This document shows, piece by piece, positions 30,671 to 39,938 of a stretch of 64,000 nucleotides of DNA. Location: positions 1 through 64,000 of IMG/VR virus record IMGVR_UViG_3300032271_000867. One strand, 5' to 3'. Under the pieces are notes generated by a model. The model was not told the origin of the DNA and searched no databases. It saw only the letters and a list, made by a program, of their open reading frames with translations. Source of the stretch: a virus. The translations under genes and the position numbers were made by a program. How positions within the stretch are numbered: position 1 is the stretch's first letter; each line of letters starts with the position of its first letter.

Positions 30671-31914
30671 ACACTCCAGGGAGTGCAATATTTGCAAGAG
30701 TTACGCTCTGAATCATCATGAAAACATCCTAGATCCCATCGCCAAGTAATTTGTGTTTCAGTTGGTTGACAGTTTCGTGATTGAACAATCTTTAGCACTC
30801 GTAATTGATCATCTTCTTCAATTGGTTCTAGACCAAGAATTACATCAGAATCTTGGAAAAATGATGATGAATAACCAATAGAGTCTGCTGTTACTTTTCC
30901 ACCTTTCATCTTCCACAAAAGAGTTTGGGTAGTAATAACGACAGGAATATTTAAGCGTTGTGCAACACGTTTTAGTCCACGAGTAATATTTGTAATAGCT
31001 TGTGGAGTATTAGCATCACCAGTTTGTTGGTCAATCATTAAATACACACCATCAATAAATAGTATGTCTGGTTTTAATTGGTCTGCTTTAGCTACTAATG
31101 CGTCAATTGTCAATCCATTTACAGCATCTACAAAATGAAATGGTTTGCGTTCTTTTAATTTGTCAATAAATTCAAGAAGTCTATCTTCTTCTGTACCTTT
31201 TAATGTTCCTAGCCTAAGACGTTGTGCAGATAGATTAGCGCCCATAGACATAAAACGCTGGGTTTGTTCGTGGTTATTCATCTCAAATGACTGAAACATT
31301 GGAACTAATCCGGCTTCATGTACGTTAGCTGCAATTCGCAAAGCAATCTGTGATTTTCCAGTTTTAGGGGGAGCAATGAGAGTAATCAACTGACCACCTT
31401 GTAAACCTGCAGTTGCATCATCAATTACTTTAAATCCAGTAGGTACTCCTAGCAAAACTGAGTTTTGTCGTTGCTCGTACTCTACAAAAAATGCATCAGG
31501 ATCTTTTGTAATATCAATGTGGGTAGTGCCAATTACACCTTGCTCATTTACTGTTGAAACTACTTTAGACATTTCAACTAGAGCAGATTCATGATCATTG
31601 TCAGTCATTAATTTGACTACATCTTGTACACCGTTACGAGTAATTCGATTGCGGGTATACTCAACCATTTTATCAAGAAGATAATCAAGTGAATCTTCTA
31701 CATTAATAATTTTAAAATTAGGAAAGTTATCTTTAACTGCCGCTGAAGATGGGACTTCTTGATATTTAATATTGTGTTCACGAATAAATTTCCAAACACG
31801 ACGTAGATCATCATCAATGATCCAGTCATCTTTGACACCTCGTTCAATTACGGTGTTAATGTTTTTGTCAGTAATTACTTTACTAACTAGTCTGTGTTCG
31901 TTATCGTAGGCCAT
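30667..31914 (-). CDS. DnaB-like replicative helicase
   Basis: The 415-residue protein has a RecA-like ATPase core: GVPTGFKVIDDATAGLQGGQ, Walker A APPKTGKS at about 181-188, PDILFIDGVYLMIDQQT (Walker B) and NIPVVITTQTLLWK. The N-terminal helical part is short. The C-terminus has cysteines (NCQPTETQ, then GCF and CKYCTPWSV) that could form a zinc site, unusual in DnaB. It should unwind DNA at the phage fork and is loaded by the DnaC-like protein encoded upstream. Confidence 0.9.
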   Translation of the reverse strand: MAYDNEHRLVSKVITDKNINTVIERGVKDDWIIDDDLRRVWKFIREHNIKYQEVPSSAAVKDNFPNFKIINVEDSLDYLLDKMVEYTRNRITRNGVQDVVKLMTDNDHESALVEMSKVVSTVNEQGVIGTTHIDITKDPDAFFVEYEQRQNSVLLGVPTGFKVIDDATAGLQGGQLITLIAPPKTGKSQIALRIAANVHEAGLVPMFQSFEMNNHEQTQRFMSMGANLSAQRLRLGTLKGTEEDRLLEFIDKLKERKPFHFVDAVNGLTIDALVAKADQLKPDILFIDGVYLMIDQQTGDANTPQAITNITRGLKRVAQRLNIPVVITTQTLLWKMKGGKVTADSIGYSSSFFQDSDVILGLEPIEEDDQLRVLKIVQSRNCQPTETQITWRWDLGCFHDDSERNSCKYCTPWSV

Positions 31915-31935
31915 TTGGTTTTCCTCTAATTTGGT

Positions 31936-32355
31936 TTAAAAGGTTGTGTGCAGTTCTTTTCCGTAAGAACCATATCTAGTAATTCTTTTTGGAGTATCTA
32001 CTATACACAAAAGGTTTATTCTATATGGTAATTCAAAAACTAGATCATCTACACTATCGTATATTTCTGTGTAGTTAACAGGGTTTCCCCCTTTACGTTC
32101 TAGCTTGTCCATTATTTCATCTAGTAATTCCTGCGTCCATTGATCATTTGCAAAAGCAACTAGTTCTACTGATAATCCAAATCGGTTTGCCTGTCTCCAA
32201 AGTTCAGAAATAGCAACACTATTTGGTGTTTTTAATTTTCTTTGTTCAGTTTTTTTAAATAAAGTTTTTTTTATTTCAATTTCAGAATTCCAGATAACAT
32301 CTGCATGAATAATTAATCTTCTTGGTGTTTCATTTGAAATATCTCCATTTTTCAT
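31936..32355 (-). CDS. Hypothetical protein (139 aa)
   Basis: The 139-residue protein begins MKNGDISNETPRRLIIHADV and has a beta-strand RRLIIHADVIW followed by basic and helical regions and RFGLSVELVAFANDQW. The strand-plus-acid arrangement could be a small alpha/beta fold, but nothing conclusive is visible. It lies between the DnaB-like gene and a SWIM-type gene and probably serves DNA metabolism. It overlaps its upstream neighbour. Confidence 0.68.
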   Translation of the reverse strand: MKNGDISNETPRRLIIHADVIWNSEIEIKKTLFKKTEQRKLKTPNSVAISELWRQANRFGLSVELVAFANDQWTQELLDEIMDKLERKGGNPVNYTEIYDSVDDLVFELPYRINLLCIVDTPKRITRYGSYGKELHTTF

Positions 32356-32645
32356 TCTATTACTTCTACAATTCCATATTTTAAAATTAATTGTCTAAAT
32401 GCTTTTGAATTAGTTTGTGCTTGAAAAATTTCATCATTAGGAACATCTTCTGGTAAAATGACTGTCAAACTTCCATTTTGTCTTTTTATTTGATTTTTCA
32501 TAAAAGTAATATGAGAACAATTTCCTTCATTAGAAAATATTTTACAAGTACATCTCATATAACTTTTGTTTCCAGCATTTACCTCTATTTCTGAAACGCC
32601 TTTTGGTCCTAGAAAAAATTGAATGGTACGCCAATCATCCTCCAT
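32352..32645 (-). CDS. SWIM-type zinc-finger protein (97 aa)
   Basis: I prefer the ATG at 32645 (MEDDWRTIQFFLGPKG), which has GGAAGG seven bases upstream; a further ATG at 32660 adds five residues. The protein has CTCKIFSNEGNCSH near residues 32-45, the C-x-C...C-x-H pattern of SWIM zinc fingers. SWIM fingers bind DNA or proteins and are common beside SNF2-type helicases and recombination factors. The C-terminal part is helical. The gene lies in the replication unit. Confidence 0.62.
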   Translation of the reverse strand: MEDDWRTIQFFLGPKGVSEIEVNAGNKSYMRCTCKIFSNEGNCSHITFMKNQIKRQNGSLTVILPEDVPNDEIFQAQTNSKAFRQLILKYGIVEVIE

Positions 32646-32661
32646 AGTGAATCCTTCCATA

Positions 32662-33384
32662 TCAACGTTTTCTCAAATCGGCTGTATCTAATTGTACACG
32701 AGTAAATGCTTCACGAACAAAACTTCCCATCGCATCTCCGTACTGTGCTGCCCAGCGATCTCTTGGAACGTTAGTTGTAACAATTGTGGGAAGTGCACGG
32801 TCATAACGAGCTCTTAGTAGTTCATCAAATGATGTGTCATCATACTTTGAACCATACTCTTTTCCTAGATCATCTAATATAAGAACACGAACATTTAGAG
32901 TATCATCTTTAGCACGTCCGTGTAACCCTTCAAGTTCATGATGTAGTCGATATCTTTCATCTCCATCGGCACTCATTAGTGCTTTTTTCTTAGAAAGAAA
33001 ATCAGGAAATGTTTGATAATAAATTGGTCGAAAATGTGACCCAAAATCTTGTGCTTTAATTTTTAGAATATCACGAGTTTGCTCCACATCGTCAGGAAGC
33101 TGTCGAACAAATTCCATAGCAGCTACTACTGCGTGAGTTGTTTTACCCCGTCCCGGTGCACCATCAAACAATAGCCCTACTCCGGTGTCTTTAAGTCCAC
33201 CAATTCTTTTGATGATTTTTCCATCAAGTGCATCAGCAATCCATTCACTAATTTCATCGGCCCATTCACCAATGTCATCAATAATGTCTTGTGGTTCATA
33301 TCCCATAAATCTACTAGGGATATTTGAGTTATGAAGTAGCCAGGTTCTCTTAATTGCGGAAAGTGTTTGGATGTTGTATGTCAT
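32662..33384 (-). CDS. DnaC-like AAA+ helicase loader
   Basis: ATG at 33384 follows GGAG by six bases and gives 240 residues starting MTYNIQTLSAIKRTWLLHN. Walker A is GAPGRGKT at 75-82, and VRVLILDDLGKEYGS is Walker B, in the pattern of DnaC and IstB. The segment LPTIVTTNVPRDRW (sensor 1 area) and the C-terminal arginines fit. It should load the DnaB-like helicase encoded downstream. It is overlapped by the DnaD-like gene upstream. Confidence 0.85.
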   Translation of the reverse strand: MTYNIQTLSAIKRTWLLHNSNIPSRFMGYEPQDIIDDIGEWADEISEWIADALDGKIIKRIGGLKDTGVGLLFDGAPGRGKTTHAVVAAMEFVRQLPDDVEQTRDILKIKAQDFGSHFRPIYYQTFPDFLSKKKALMSADGDERYRLHHELEGLHGRAKDDTLNVRVLILDDLGKEYGSKYDDTSFDELLRARYDRALPTIVTTNVPRDRWAAQYGDAMGSFVREAFTRVQLDTADLRKR

Positions 33385-34339
33385 TTTTTTCTCCGATTGA
33401 TTTTTCATATATCTTTAGTTTTTCACGGCCACGCATTGAGTTATCAAACTTTTTTCCATCTGATGCAAATACGTAATCCAGTGGGATTGATTCTTCTGAG
33501 CTTACATCATCAAGTTTTAGATCTTCAACAACTTGAGTAACATTCTCAGTGATTGCTCTAAGAAATATACCATGAGCTTTTAATGGCATTTTTCTGATGG
33601 CATTTAGGTTTCTTTCATCAGAAAAAAACTTATCCATGATCTCTACTTCAATCAAAGCAGTGATTCCAAACTTAGCTCTATTTGCAGCTAATGCACCTCT
33701 GAGGTTTTTGGTATTAATTAACCCTGGAATGCCACGAATACGATCATAGGCTCTATAAGCAAACTCTGAGGCCGTGTCTGCTGCTGTCCATTCTTCGTGG
33801 GGCCGTTGATGTCTAGTTTTTGGGTCTCTTTTGCTTAGAGGTTTTTGTTTTTTAATTTTTTCTTCATCGAACAAACGTCCAAAACCACCCTCGTCCTCAT
33901 CCTCAGACCATCGATTAACCATGTGTTTTTCCTCTCTCGGGGCGGTAGCCCCCAATAAATACGAAGTATTTATTGCTTTAGTACTAATAGTAATAACTGT
34001 AGTATCAGTAATATTAGTAACTATATCAGTAGTACTTAGTACTTGGTTACTAGTAGATACATAGTCATGTGTTGATCGCTCATTAGTAAGCGTAATTAAA
34101 ACTTTGTAAATGTTGTAAGAATATTTTGCAAGATTGCGACGAGTACGGGTAGTTTGAAGATAGCCTTTTTGTTCTAGGCCCCTAAATCCTCTACGAAGAG
34201 AGGCAGTGCTATACCCAGTAAGTTTTGCTAATTCTTTGGTTGTAAGTTTTACGATGCCATTAGCATCCATTTTGCTCTGTAAAGCAAGAAGCGTCTTTAG
34301 CTCAACTGCAGCCAAAGACGCTAATATTGATTGATCCAT
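33350..34339 (-). CDS. DnaD-like replication initiation protein (329 aa)
   Basis: The 329-residue protein starts with a winged-helix domain: MDQSILASLAAVELKTLLAL, KLTTKELAKLTGYSTASLRR and GLEQKGYLQTTRTRRNLAKY near residues 30-75. This looks like a replisome-organiser or DnaD/initiator N-terminus. A variable, Thr/Ser-rich linker and a mixed C-terminal region follow. The gene is first in the replication set and overlaps the helicase loader by 35 bases, as initiator and loader often do. It probably binds the phage origin. Confidence 0.65.
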   Translation of the reverse strand: MDQSILASLAAVELKTLLALQSKMDANGIVKLTTKELAKLTGYSTASLRRGFRGLEQKGYLQTTRTRRNLAKYSYNIYKVLITLTNERSTHDYVSTSNQVLSTTDIVTNITDTTVITISTKAINTSYLLGATAPREEKHMVNRWSEDEDEGGFGRLFDEEKIKKQKPLSKRDPKTRHQRPHEEWTAADTASEFAYRAYDRIRGIPGLINTKNLRGALAANRAKFGITALIEVEIMDKFFSDERNLNAIRKMPLKAHGIFLRAITENVTQVVEDLKLDDVSSEESIPLDYVFASDGKKFDNSMRGREKLKIYEKSIGEKNDIQHPNTFRN

Positions 34340-34347
34340 AAGTAGTC

Positions 34348-34617
34348 CTAATAATATCTACGCTCCCTCGGTGAGGGAGTTGTAACTGTGATTGGTTTAT
34401 CCAATAGTAGCATAAGTGCAAGAGCTACAAAAGAAGAGGCAAATGGCAAAACAAAATCTAGGTGATATAGTAGAAAAATGCCAAGAAAAGAAAGTGGAAG
34501 GGTAAAAATTAATTTAACAATTTTTTTGCGAACAACTCTCTCTAATAAAGATACGAGTAACTCAGTAGTATACGCTACACCCATTCCAACTATGATTATA
34601 TAAATAATTAAATCCAT
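34348..34617 (-). CDS. Small membrane protein, about three spans (89 aa)
   Basis: The 89-residue protein begins MDLIIYIIIVGMGVAYTTEL. Hydrophobic stretches near residues 2-24, 37-54 and 57-74 suggest three membrane segments, with a basic C-terminal tail (PSPRERRYY). It sits between the tail genes and the replication genes. It could be a holin-like or superinfection-exclusion protein, but no lysin lies next to it, so the role is open. Confidence 0.65.
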   Translation of the reverse strand: MDLIIYIIIVGMGVAYTTELLVSLLERVVRKKIVKLIFTLPLSFLGIFLLYHLDFVLPFASSFVALALMLLLDKPITVTTPSPRERRYY

Positions 34618-34629
34618 AATTTAAGTATA

Positions 34630-37038
34630 TTACACTATGCCCTTGCTATATACTCCAGACACAAGTTTAATGACATACGGAGTATTTGCAGGAAGTTGAT
34701 CTTTTAAATTAGCATTTAATCTAGAAAGTTTTATGTCCCTTGTTGTGTACAACATACTTGGAGAGTTTCCGGCAACTCCTGTAGTCCATACTCCGCCATA
34801 AGTAGACGCAATTGTTCCATCAAAATAATCTGTAGGAAAATTGCCGTATTCCATTTGTGCCATATCCAAATACAGAACTTGAGAAGCAGAAGTAGGATTA
34901 TTTAGTAAAGTAGATACTCCTACAGTAATTGTCGTATTTGCTGGGTCTATGTTTTCTGGAGTAGTAATTGACGAAAATTGTCTAGACCAAATATTGGTAA
35001 ATTTTCTTGTTCCATTTAAAGTGTCAATTGTTGTCCAAGTAGCAGAAACAGTTCCGCCAGTAGTTGCTGCAATTGTGCTTGAAGCTGTATTGTCAACGTA
35101 AGTAAGTGAGTTAGAAGCTGCTGTTGCTACTGTTGCAGTAGTGCTATATCCTGATCCAAATGATTGTATAGATATATTATCTCCAATTTTAAATGGGTGA
35201 GGATTTAAAAATCTAACAGTTACAATGTTATTTATTTTTTGTTTAGTTAAAACTGTAGATTGAGAACTTATACTAAAATAAATACTGTTATAGCTAACAT
35301 TAGTTACTGATCTACCATAGATAGAAAATGTATAAGTCTGAGTAGGAAGTACGTTTGAAATGCTAGTTTGTACTCTTGTTGCATAAGTTGTAGGAGATGC
35401 ATCACAAGTAACTGTAAGCATTTTAGTTCCTGAAATTGCTTGACCTAAAGTGGTATCTACTGCAGCATTTGAGATAGATACTGAAGTAGTTGCACCAGAA
35501 CTATTTATTTTATAACCATTCCAACTATTTGTGTTTAGTTCAAATGAAGGATTATAAAGAAAATTATTTTTATTTCCAAGTAATGTAATTATGATACCAT
35601 TTGCTTCATTAAAAGGCTGTAATGATGCTCCATTACTTACTTGAATCATATCTAAGTAAAATGTGCCAGTAACTAAAAATTTAAATCCTACTACGCAAAA
35701 TACGGCATTAGACGGAGAAGTAAAACTACTATTAGATCTGGTCCAACCAGTTGCTAATGAACTAACCGCAGTTCCTGTAACAGCACTTCCAATAATAACA
35801 CCGTATTGGTCATACCACTCTATAGATAATTGGATAGTATTTCCTGAAGGAGTGGTAGAATTTTTATGAAAAAAACTAAAATTATAAGCAGTACTTCCTG
35901 CAACAGGAATACCTTTTGTTTTTGGGCTGCTAGCGCCATTTTTTATGTAAGTATTGCTAGTTTTTACTGTTACTTTTCCACAATATTGAAGATCAACAGC
36001 CAAAGAAACATCTGACGGAAAACTTACAATAGTTGGAGTTACTACTGAGTTTTCAATATTAATTCCAATGTTACCTATAGCTTCCCAAAAACCAATAGAT
36101 TTGTTAAATGTACTATCCTGATTAGTAAGCATTAAATTAGGGCTATCAGATAATGTGGTTAAATATCCAGTTAAAGACTCTATATATGTTTGTAAAGCTG
36201 TATATGTACCTTTACGTTGGTAAATATACACAGCTTCTCTAATTAACGCTTTTCTATTTTTAAAAGGAAGAGTATTTTCAACGGGTAAACCCAAGCTTAA
36301 TTCAGCTGCATTAATTGAAAATGGATTAATATTTTTTTGTTCATAATTTGGAGCAATAAAATCCATATAAGTCATAAACTCGTCGTAAGTTAATGAAAAT
36401 CCTTTAAGAAATTTATATAGAGTTGACGTAGTATCAATTGGTTCTAAAGAACTTTGACCTGAAGTTGTAAATACTTTGGGAATACTCTCCATAAGTTTAT
36501 CTTGAGTAGAGATAGCTTGAATACCAGGTTGAACTCTATCAATAAGCCCGCTTAGTTCGTTTACACTTTGTGGAGTAGCTGATGCAGACACAGCATGACT
36601 TACCACAATGCTTTTATAATTTTTTGGAATTAATGTAAAAGTTTGTCCAGTAATTATCCAATTATTTGAAGAAGAACTTCTTGACCAAAGAGTGTAAAAA
36701 GCAAACTTACCAGGAATTAAAGAAACTTGATTAAAATCTGTAGGATATAAATAAAAGTTATCTAATCCATCTATAAACGAATTAATACTTGGTATTAAAG
36801 AATACTCTTCGTATAAAATAACTCCATCATCCTGTGTTTCTGAAAAATATTCTTGATTTCTAACTAGTCTAAAAGCATTAGATGCACCAGATGGTATATT
36901 CCAAGTAATTTTAACAAGTTCATACTCAATACACTCTGAAGTAACGGGGTTAGAGTTAAGTGGGCTAACAGTTAATTGGCCGTATTGTTGGCCCCCATTA
37001 ACTTGTGGGTTATATTTAAAACTACTGTATATTGGCAC
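34630..37038 (-). CDS. Tail protein, gpI-like baseplate domain with carbohydrate-binding-like region
   Basis: I chose the GTG at 37038, which forms TAGTG with the upstream stop and has GGAG seven bases before it. The 802-residue protein has a central region with TLYKFLKGFSLTYDEFMTYM and KNRKALIREAVYIYQRKGTY, TALQTYIESLTGY, which matches P2 gpI-like tail proteins that sit at the baseplate. The C-terminal half is beta-rich with two jelly-roll-like modules, likely binding sugars or lining the fibre. It ends the baseplate operon. Confidence 0.75.
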   Translation of the reverse strand: MPIYSSFKYNPQVNGGQQYGQLTVSPLNSNPVTSECIEYELVKITWNIPSGASNAFRLVRNQEYFSETQDDGVILYEEYSLIPSINSFIDGLDNFYLYPTDFNQVSLIPGKFAFYTLWSRSSSSNNWIITGQTFTLIPKNYKSIVVSHAVSASATPQSVNELSGLIDRVQPGIQAISTQDKLMESIPKVFTTSGQSSLEPIDTTSTLYKFLKGFSLTYDEFMTYMDFIAPNYEQKNINPFSINAAELSLGLPVENTLPFKNRKALIREAVYIYQRKGTYTALQTYIESLTGYLTTLSDSPNLMLTNQDSTFNKSIGFWEAIGNIGINIENSVVTPTIVSFPSDVSLAVDLQYCGKVTVKTSNTYIKNGASSPKTKGIPVAGSTAYNFSFFHKNSTTPSGNTIQLSIEWYDQYGVIIGSAVTGTAVSSLATGWTRSNSSFTSPSNAVFCVVGFKFLVTGTFYLDMIQVSNGASLQPFNEANGIIITLLGNKNNFLYNPSFELNTNSWNGYKINSSGATTSVSISNAAVDTTLGQAISGTKMLTVTCDASPTTYATRVQTSISNVLPTQTYTFSIYGRSVTNVSYNSIYFSISSQSTVLTKQKINNIVTVRFLNPHPFKIGDNISIQSFGSGYSTTATVATAASNSLTYVDNTASSTIAATTGGTVSATWTTIDTLNGTRKFTNIWSRQFSSITTPENIDPANTTITVGVSTLLNNPTSASQVLYLDMAQMEYGNFPTDYFDGTIASTYGGVWTTGVAGNSPSMLYTTRDIKLSRLNANLKDQLPANTPYVIKLVSGVYSKGIV

Positions 37039-37298
37039 TAAATAGCTCCGCCACAATCAATGATATAAATACCATTTTCTATATTTGTAATTCGATCACT
37101 TAAACTAGTCCAGGTAGTTGTAGCTGTACTAAAATTGCCCACATTCCATGCAGAAGTTCTGCTGTGAGGGTTAGTTCCAATGATTGATTGAATAGCATAA
37201 ATTTCTGCAAACAAAGCGTTTACATCATTAGCAATTACATAATCTACGTTGTCTACACGAGTAGCGTATGAAGCAAGTTGGTTTGGGTAATATGACAT
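37038..37298 (-). CDS. Hypothetical tail/baseplate protein (86 aa)
   Basis: The 86-residue protein begins MSYYPNQLASYATRVDNVDY and contains NDVNALFAEIYAIQSIIGTN, which resembles the N-terminal adaptor phrase of many phage fibre and baseplate proteins. A GGAG site lies upstream in the short gap. It is coupled to the next gene by TAGTG. The function is probably structural in the baseplate. Confidence 0.65.
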   Translation of the reverse strand: MSYYPNQLASYATRVDNVDYVIANDVNALFAEIYAIQSIIGTNPHSRTSAWNVGNFSTATTTWTSLSDRITNIENGIYIIDCGGAI

Positions 37299-37356
37299 TA
37301 AATCTCCTATAATCTATTACAATTTTTACTTATTAAGTAAGTTTTATCAAGGTAAG

Positions 37357-37623
37357 CTACGGAGTTCCACCGTCAATTGAGTTAGATGTTGTTAACCATA
37401 CTGGAAAAGATGGGTCTCCACCTTCAAACATTGCCCACACGGTAGATCCAATAACTGGAATAAAAAATACTGAACTACCAGGCCAGGACCAACCAGTTAT
37501 TTCTGTTAAAAATATTTGAGGTATTTGTAACTTTAATCTTTTTTTATCTAAAGGATCTTTATTGTCAATTACAATAGCTCGATATACTCCATAAAACCTT
37601 TTGTAGTTAGTAGTTTCATGCAT
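37357..37623 (-). CDS. Baseplate OB-fold protein (gp5/gpV-like, small)
   Basis: The 88-residue protein contains YGVYRAIVIDNKDPLDKKRL, LQIPQIF and GWSWPGSSVFFIPVIGSTVW, AMFEGGDPSFPVW. This is the OB-fold pattern of gp5 and gpV baseplate proteins: V-x-N-x-D-P-xxx-R, then P-x-x-G-x-x-V-W-x-x-F-E-x-G-D. It is a short version without lysozyme or spike domains. It lies next to gpJ and the gp25 gene, so it belongs to the baseplate. Confidence 0.78.
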   Translation of the reverse strand: MHETTNYKRFYGVYRAIVIDNKDPLDKKRLKLQIPQIFLTEITGWSWPGSSVFFIPVIGSTVWAMFEGGDPSFPVWLTTSNSIDGGTP

Positions 37624-37624
37624 T

Positions 37625-39523
37625 TTATCCTCTAGTAACTACTAAAGTGTATGTTTGTGAGTGAATTTTATCACTAGCAGTTACTTTAATAGAAATGCTA
37701 TTAAATCCAGAACTTAAACTAATAGCACTACTAGTAACACCAGAAGCAACAGTAAGTGGACTACCAGAAGGTGGAGTGATTACTATTGTGGCATTTATAT
37801 CAGTACTAGTTGGTGTTAAAGTAATTGTAGATACACCACTAGCTACTGCTAGTCCATAGTTAACAATGTTGCTTGAAAGAGTAATAGAACCAGAAGAAGT
37901 AGTTAGCAAACTTAAAGTTGTGACTGATGATCGTTCAGTAACTGTAATAGCAGAATCTTGTAAAGTGAAAATTTCATTTACTGCACCATTTAAAATTTTT
38001 CTTGATGTGCCGGAGTTAGTGTCTAAAATAGTTACATATGCATTTGTCACACCAGGTGCAGCACGTAATGCAGCTTCAATTACTTCCGGAGTTACAATCG
38101 CATTAAAATCTGTGCCTTGGTAAGAAAATCCTGCTCGTAAAATAGTTTTTATATTATTACTTACTTGGTCATTTGTAAATCGTAAATCTCTAGTATATTC
38201 AACTGTTATTTTTACAGGTACATAGGTAGGAGGAAGAAGAGTTACAGCTACTCCTATTTGAGTGTAAGGTTGAATTACAGGGTAAACACTGCTTGTTAAA
38301 GTCGTCCATTTATCTGTAAGTAATCCAATATTTCCGGAATCATATAGAGGATAAGGATCATAAGCAGATCCAGTAGAAATTGGTGCAATGTATAAGTTTA
38401 CTGAATTCCATACATCTGCAGATGCTTTTGCTTTTCCTACAAAAGATGAATTCATTACTAATTTTTCGTAATCCGAGAGTGTAATAGCTCTATAAAAAGG
38501 AGATAATGCATTTGCAGCATTTACTCTAATACTAGAGTTAGTTTCAGGATCACTGCCTCCGGTACCTAATCCAGTTACTGTTGCAGTTATAGTATTATTA
38601 ATTGTTAAATTAGAATTAATAATGGCTAAATCAGAAGAAGAATAAGGAGTATATGTAGAGTCAAAACCATAATAAAGTGTGTTTAAAGTATTATTAGGAA
38701 TATTGCCTATTACTCCTCCTCCAATTGAGTATTGCACTTTAATTGCCGCATTAACTTGAGGAATACTTCCTGATAAACCATTTCCAAATTGAATATACAA
38801 TTGGTCAAACTCATCAAAATAAATTTGATAAACAGTAGAGTTTTGATTTGCATCGACAATGTGGTCAATTTTTGACCATTGCTCATACGTAGTACCATTT
38901 AGTACATATACAACTACACTGTCCTCTAAAACATTGTCTGAGTTAATTGGAAAAATTTGATTTGAAGTTCCATCTGAATACCCGATAATTTTTCCAGCAA
39001 TATCTGTAGAATTTTGTGCAGGATAGTCAAGTATACTTGGTCGTCCATGAGTCGCAGTAACAGTTGTCGGTGTATTTGGAGCAAGCATTACTTGAGAATC
39101 TAAAGTAAAATAAATAGTAGAAAATACTCCATTATTATTTATTTCACCAGAAATTACTGATCCGTCAGATATAGTATACGTATTATTACTATTATTAGTA
39201 ATTGTAATATCTACAGAAGCTGCTTTATATCCTGTAGGAGAATATCCATAAATACGTGAAAGATTTAAAAGACTTTGCCGTTGATTAGCTGTGTAAATAA
39301 AACTTTCATTTGCAATTCTGTCAATATAATAATTTATAAGATCACCCATATACGCAAATGTTTCTACAAGAGCCACACCAAAGTCAGCAGGGTCAGTACC
39401 TTGCCATTCAGGAATAGATTGTTGAACTCTAGCTATAAGAGCACTTCTTAAAGAATTAAAATCTCTGTTAGTGTAATCAATTGATACAGGTAAAGTTGTA
39501 TCTGTAGTATTTTTTATTGCCAT
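37625..39523 (-). CDS. Baseplate J-like protein
   Basis: The 632-residue protein starts with YTNRDFNSLRSALIARV and has PADFGVALVETFAYMGDLIN and a YIDRIANESFIYTANQRQSL segment, the signature of baseplate wedge protein gpJ/gp6. The middle region continues this domain. The C-terminal 80 residues (VASGVTSSAISLSSGFN, then QTYTLVVTRG) resemble a cadherin-like beta-sandwich. The start overlaps the gp25 gene stop by one base. It forms the baseplate wedge with the gp25 protein. Confidence 0.88.
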   Translation of the reverse strand: MAIKNTTDTTLPVSIDYTNRDFNSLRSALIARVQQSIPEWQGTDPADFGVALVETFAYMGDLINYYIDRIANESFIYTANQRQSLLNLSRIYGYSPTGYKAASVDITITNNSNNTYTISDGSVISGEINNNGVFSTIYFTLDSQVMLAPNTPTTVTATHGRPSILDYPAQNSTDIAGKIIGYSDGTSNQIFPINSDNVLEDSVVVYVLNGTTYEQWSKIDHIVDANQNSTVYQIYFDEFDQLYIQFGNGLSGSIPQVNAAIKVQYSIGGGVIGNIPNNTLNTLYYGFDSTYTPYSSSDLAIINSNLTINNTITATVTGLGTGGSDPETNSSIRVNAANALSPFYRAITLSDYEKLVMNSSFVGKAKASADVWNSVNLYIAPISTGSAYDPYPLYDSGNIGLLTDKWTTLTSSVYPVIQPYTQIGVAVTLLPPTYVPVKITVEYTRDLRFTNDQVSNNIKTILRAGFSYQGTDFNAIVTPEVIEAALRAAPGVTNAYVTILDTNSGTSRKILNGAVNEIFTLQDSAITVTERSSVTTLSLLTTSSGSITLSSNIVNYGLAVASGVSTITLTPTSTDINATIVITPPSGSPLTVASGVTSSAISLSSGFNSISIKVTASDKIHSQTYTLVVTRG

Positions 39524-39936
39524 TAGTATCTCTTTTCAGAAATGATTCCAGAGTTATCTACTGTAGATAGTCCAACTATCAAAGAAGAAGTAGACTCATT
39601 AGGTAGGGTGTAGGTAACATTCACGTTGATAGTTGACCCATCTGCACTATAAGTTACATCTACGCTATTTAATCTCAATAATCTAAAATATAAAGAAAAA
39701 ATTCTATTAATTTCTGTTTCAATAGTAGAACTTAAAGAGTCTCTTGTATCTAAAATAGTGAGACCAATTGTAGTCCCAAATGCGGGATACATAACACGTT
39801 CACCAAGATTAGTATTTATAGCTGATATAATTCTATCATTCCATATTTTTTTAGGGTCTGTAGTAACATTTATTTTTCCGTAACTATCTATAGAAAACGG
39901 TAAAGTAATTGTTTTTTCAGTTAATCTTTGAGCCAT
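39523..39936 (-). CDS. gp25/gpW-like baseplate wedge protein
   Basis: The 137-residue protein has NVTTDPKKIWNDRIISAINT, LGERVMYPAFGTTI and an IETEINRIFSLYF stretch, matching the GPW/gp25 family of baseplate wedge proteins. The order gp25, gpJ, OB protein is the usual baseplate arrangement of contractile tails. The protein forms part of the inner baseplate next to the hub. Confidence 0.85.
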   Translation of the reverse strand: MAQRLTEKTITLPFSIDSYGKINVTTDPKKIWNDRIISAINTNLGERVMYPAFGTTIGLTILDTRDSLSSTIETEINRIFSLYFRLLRLNSVDVTYSADGSTINVNVTYTLPNESTSSLIVGLSTVDNSGIISEKRY

Positions 39937-39938
39937 AA

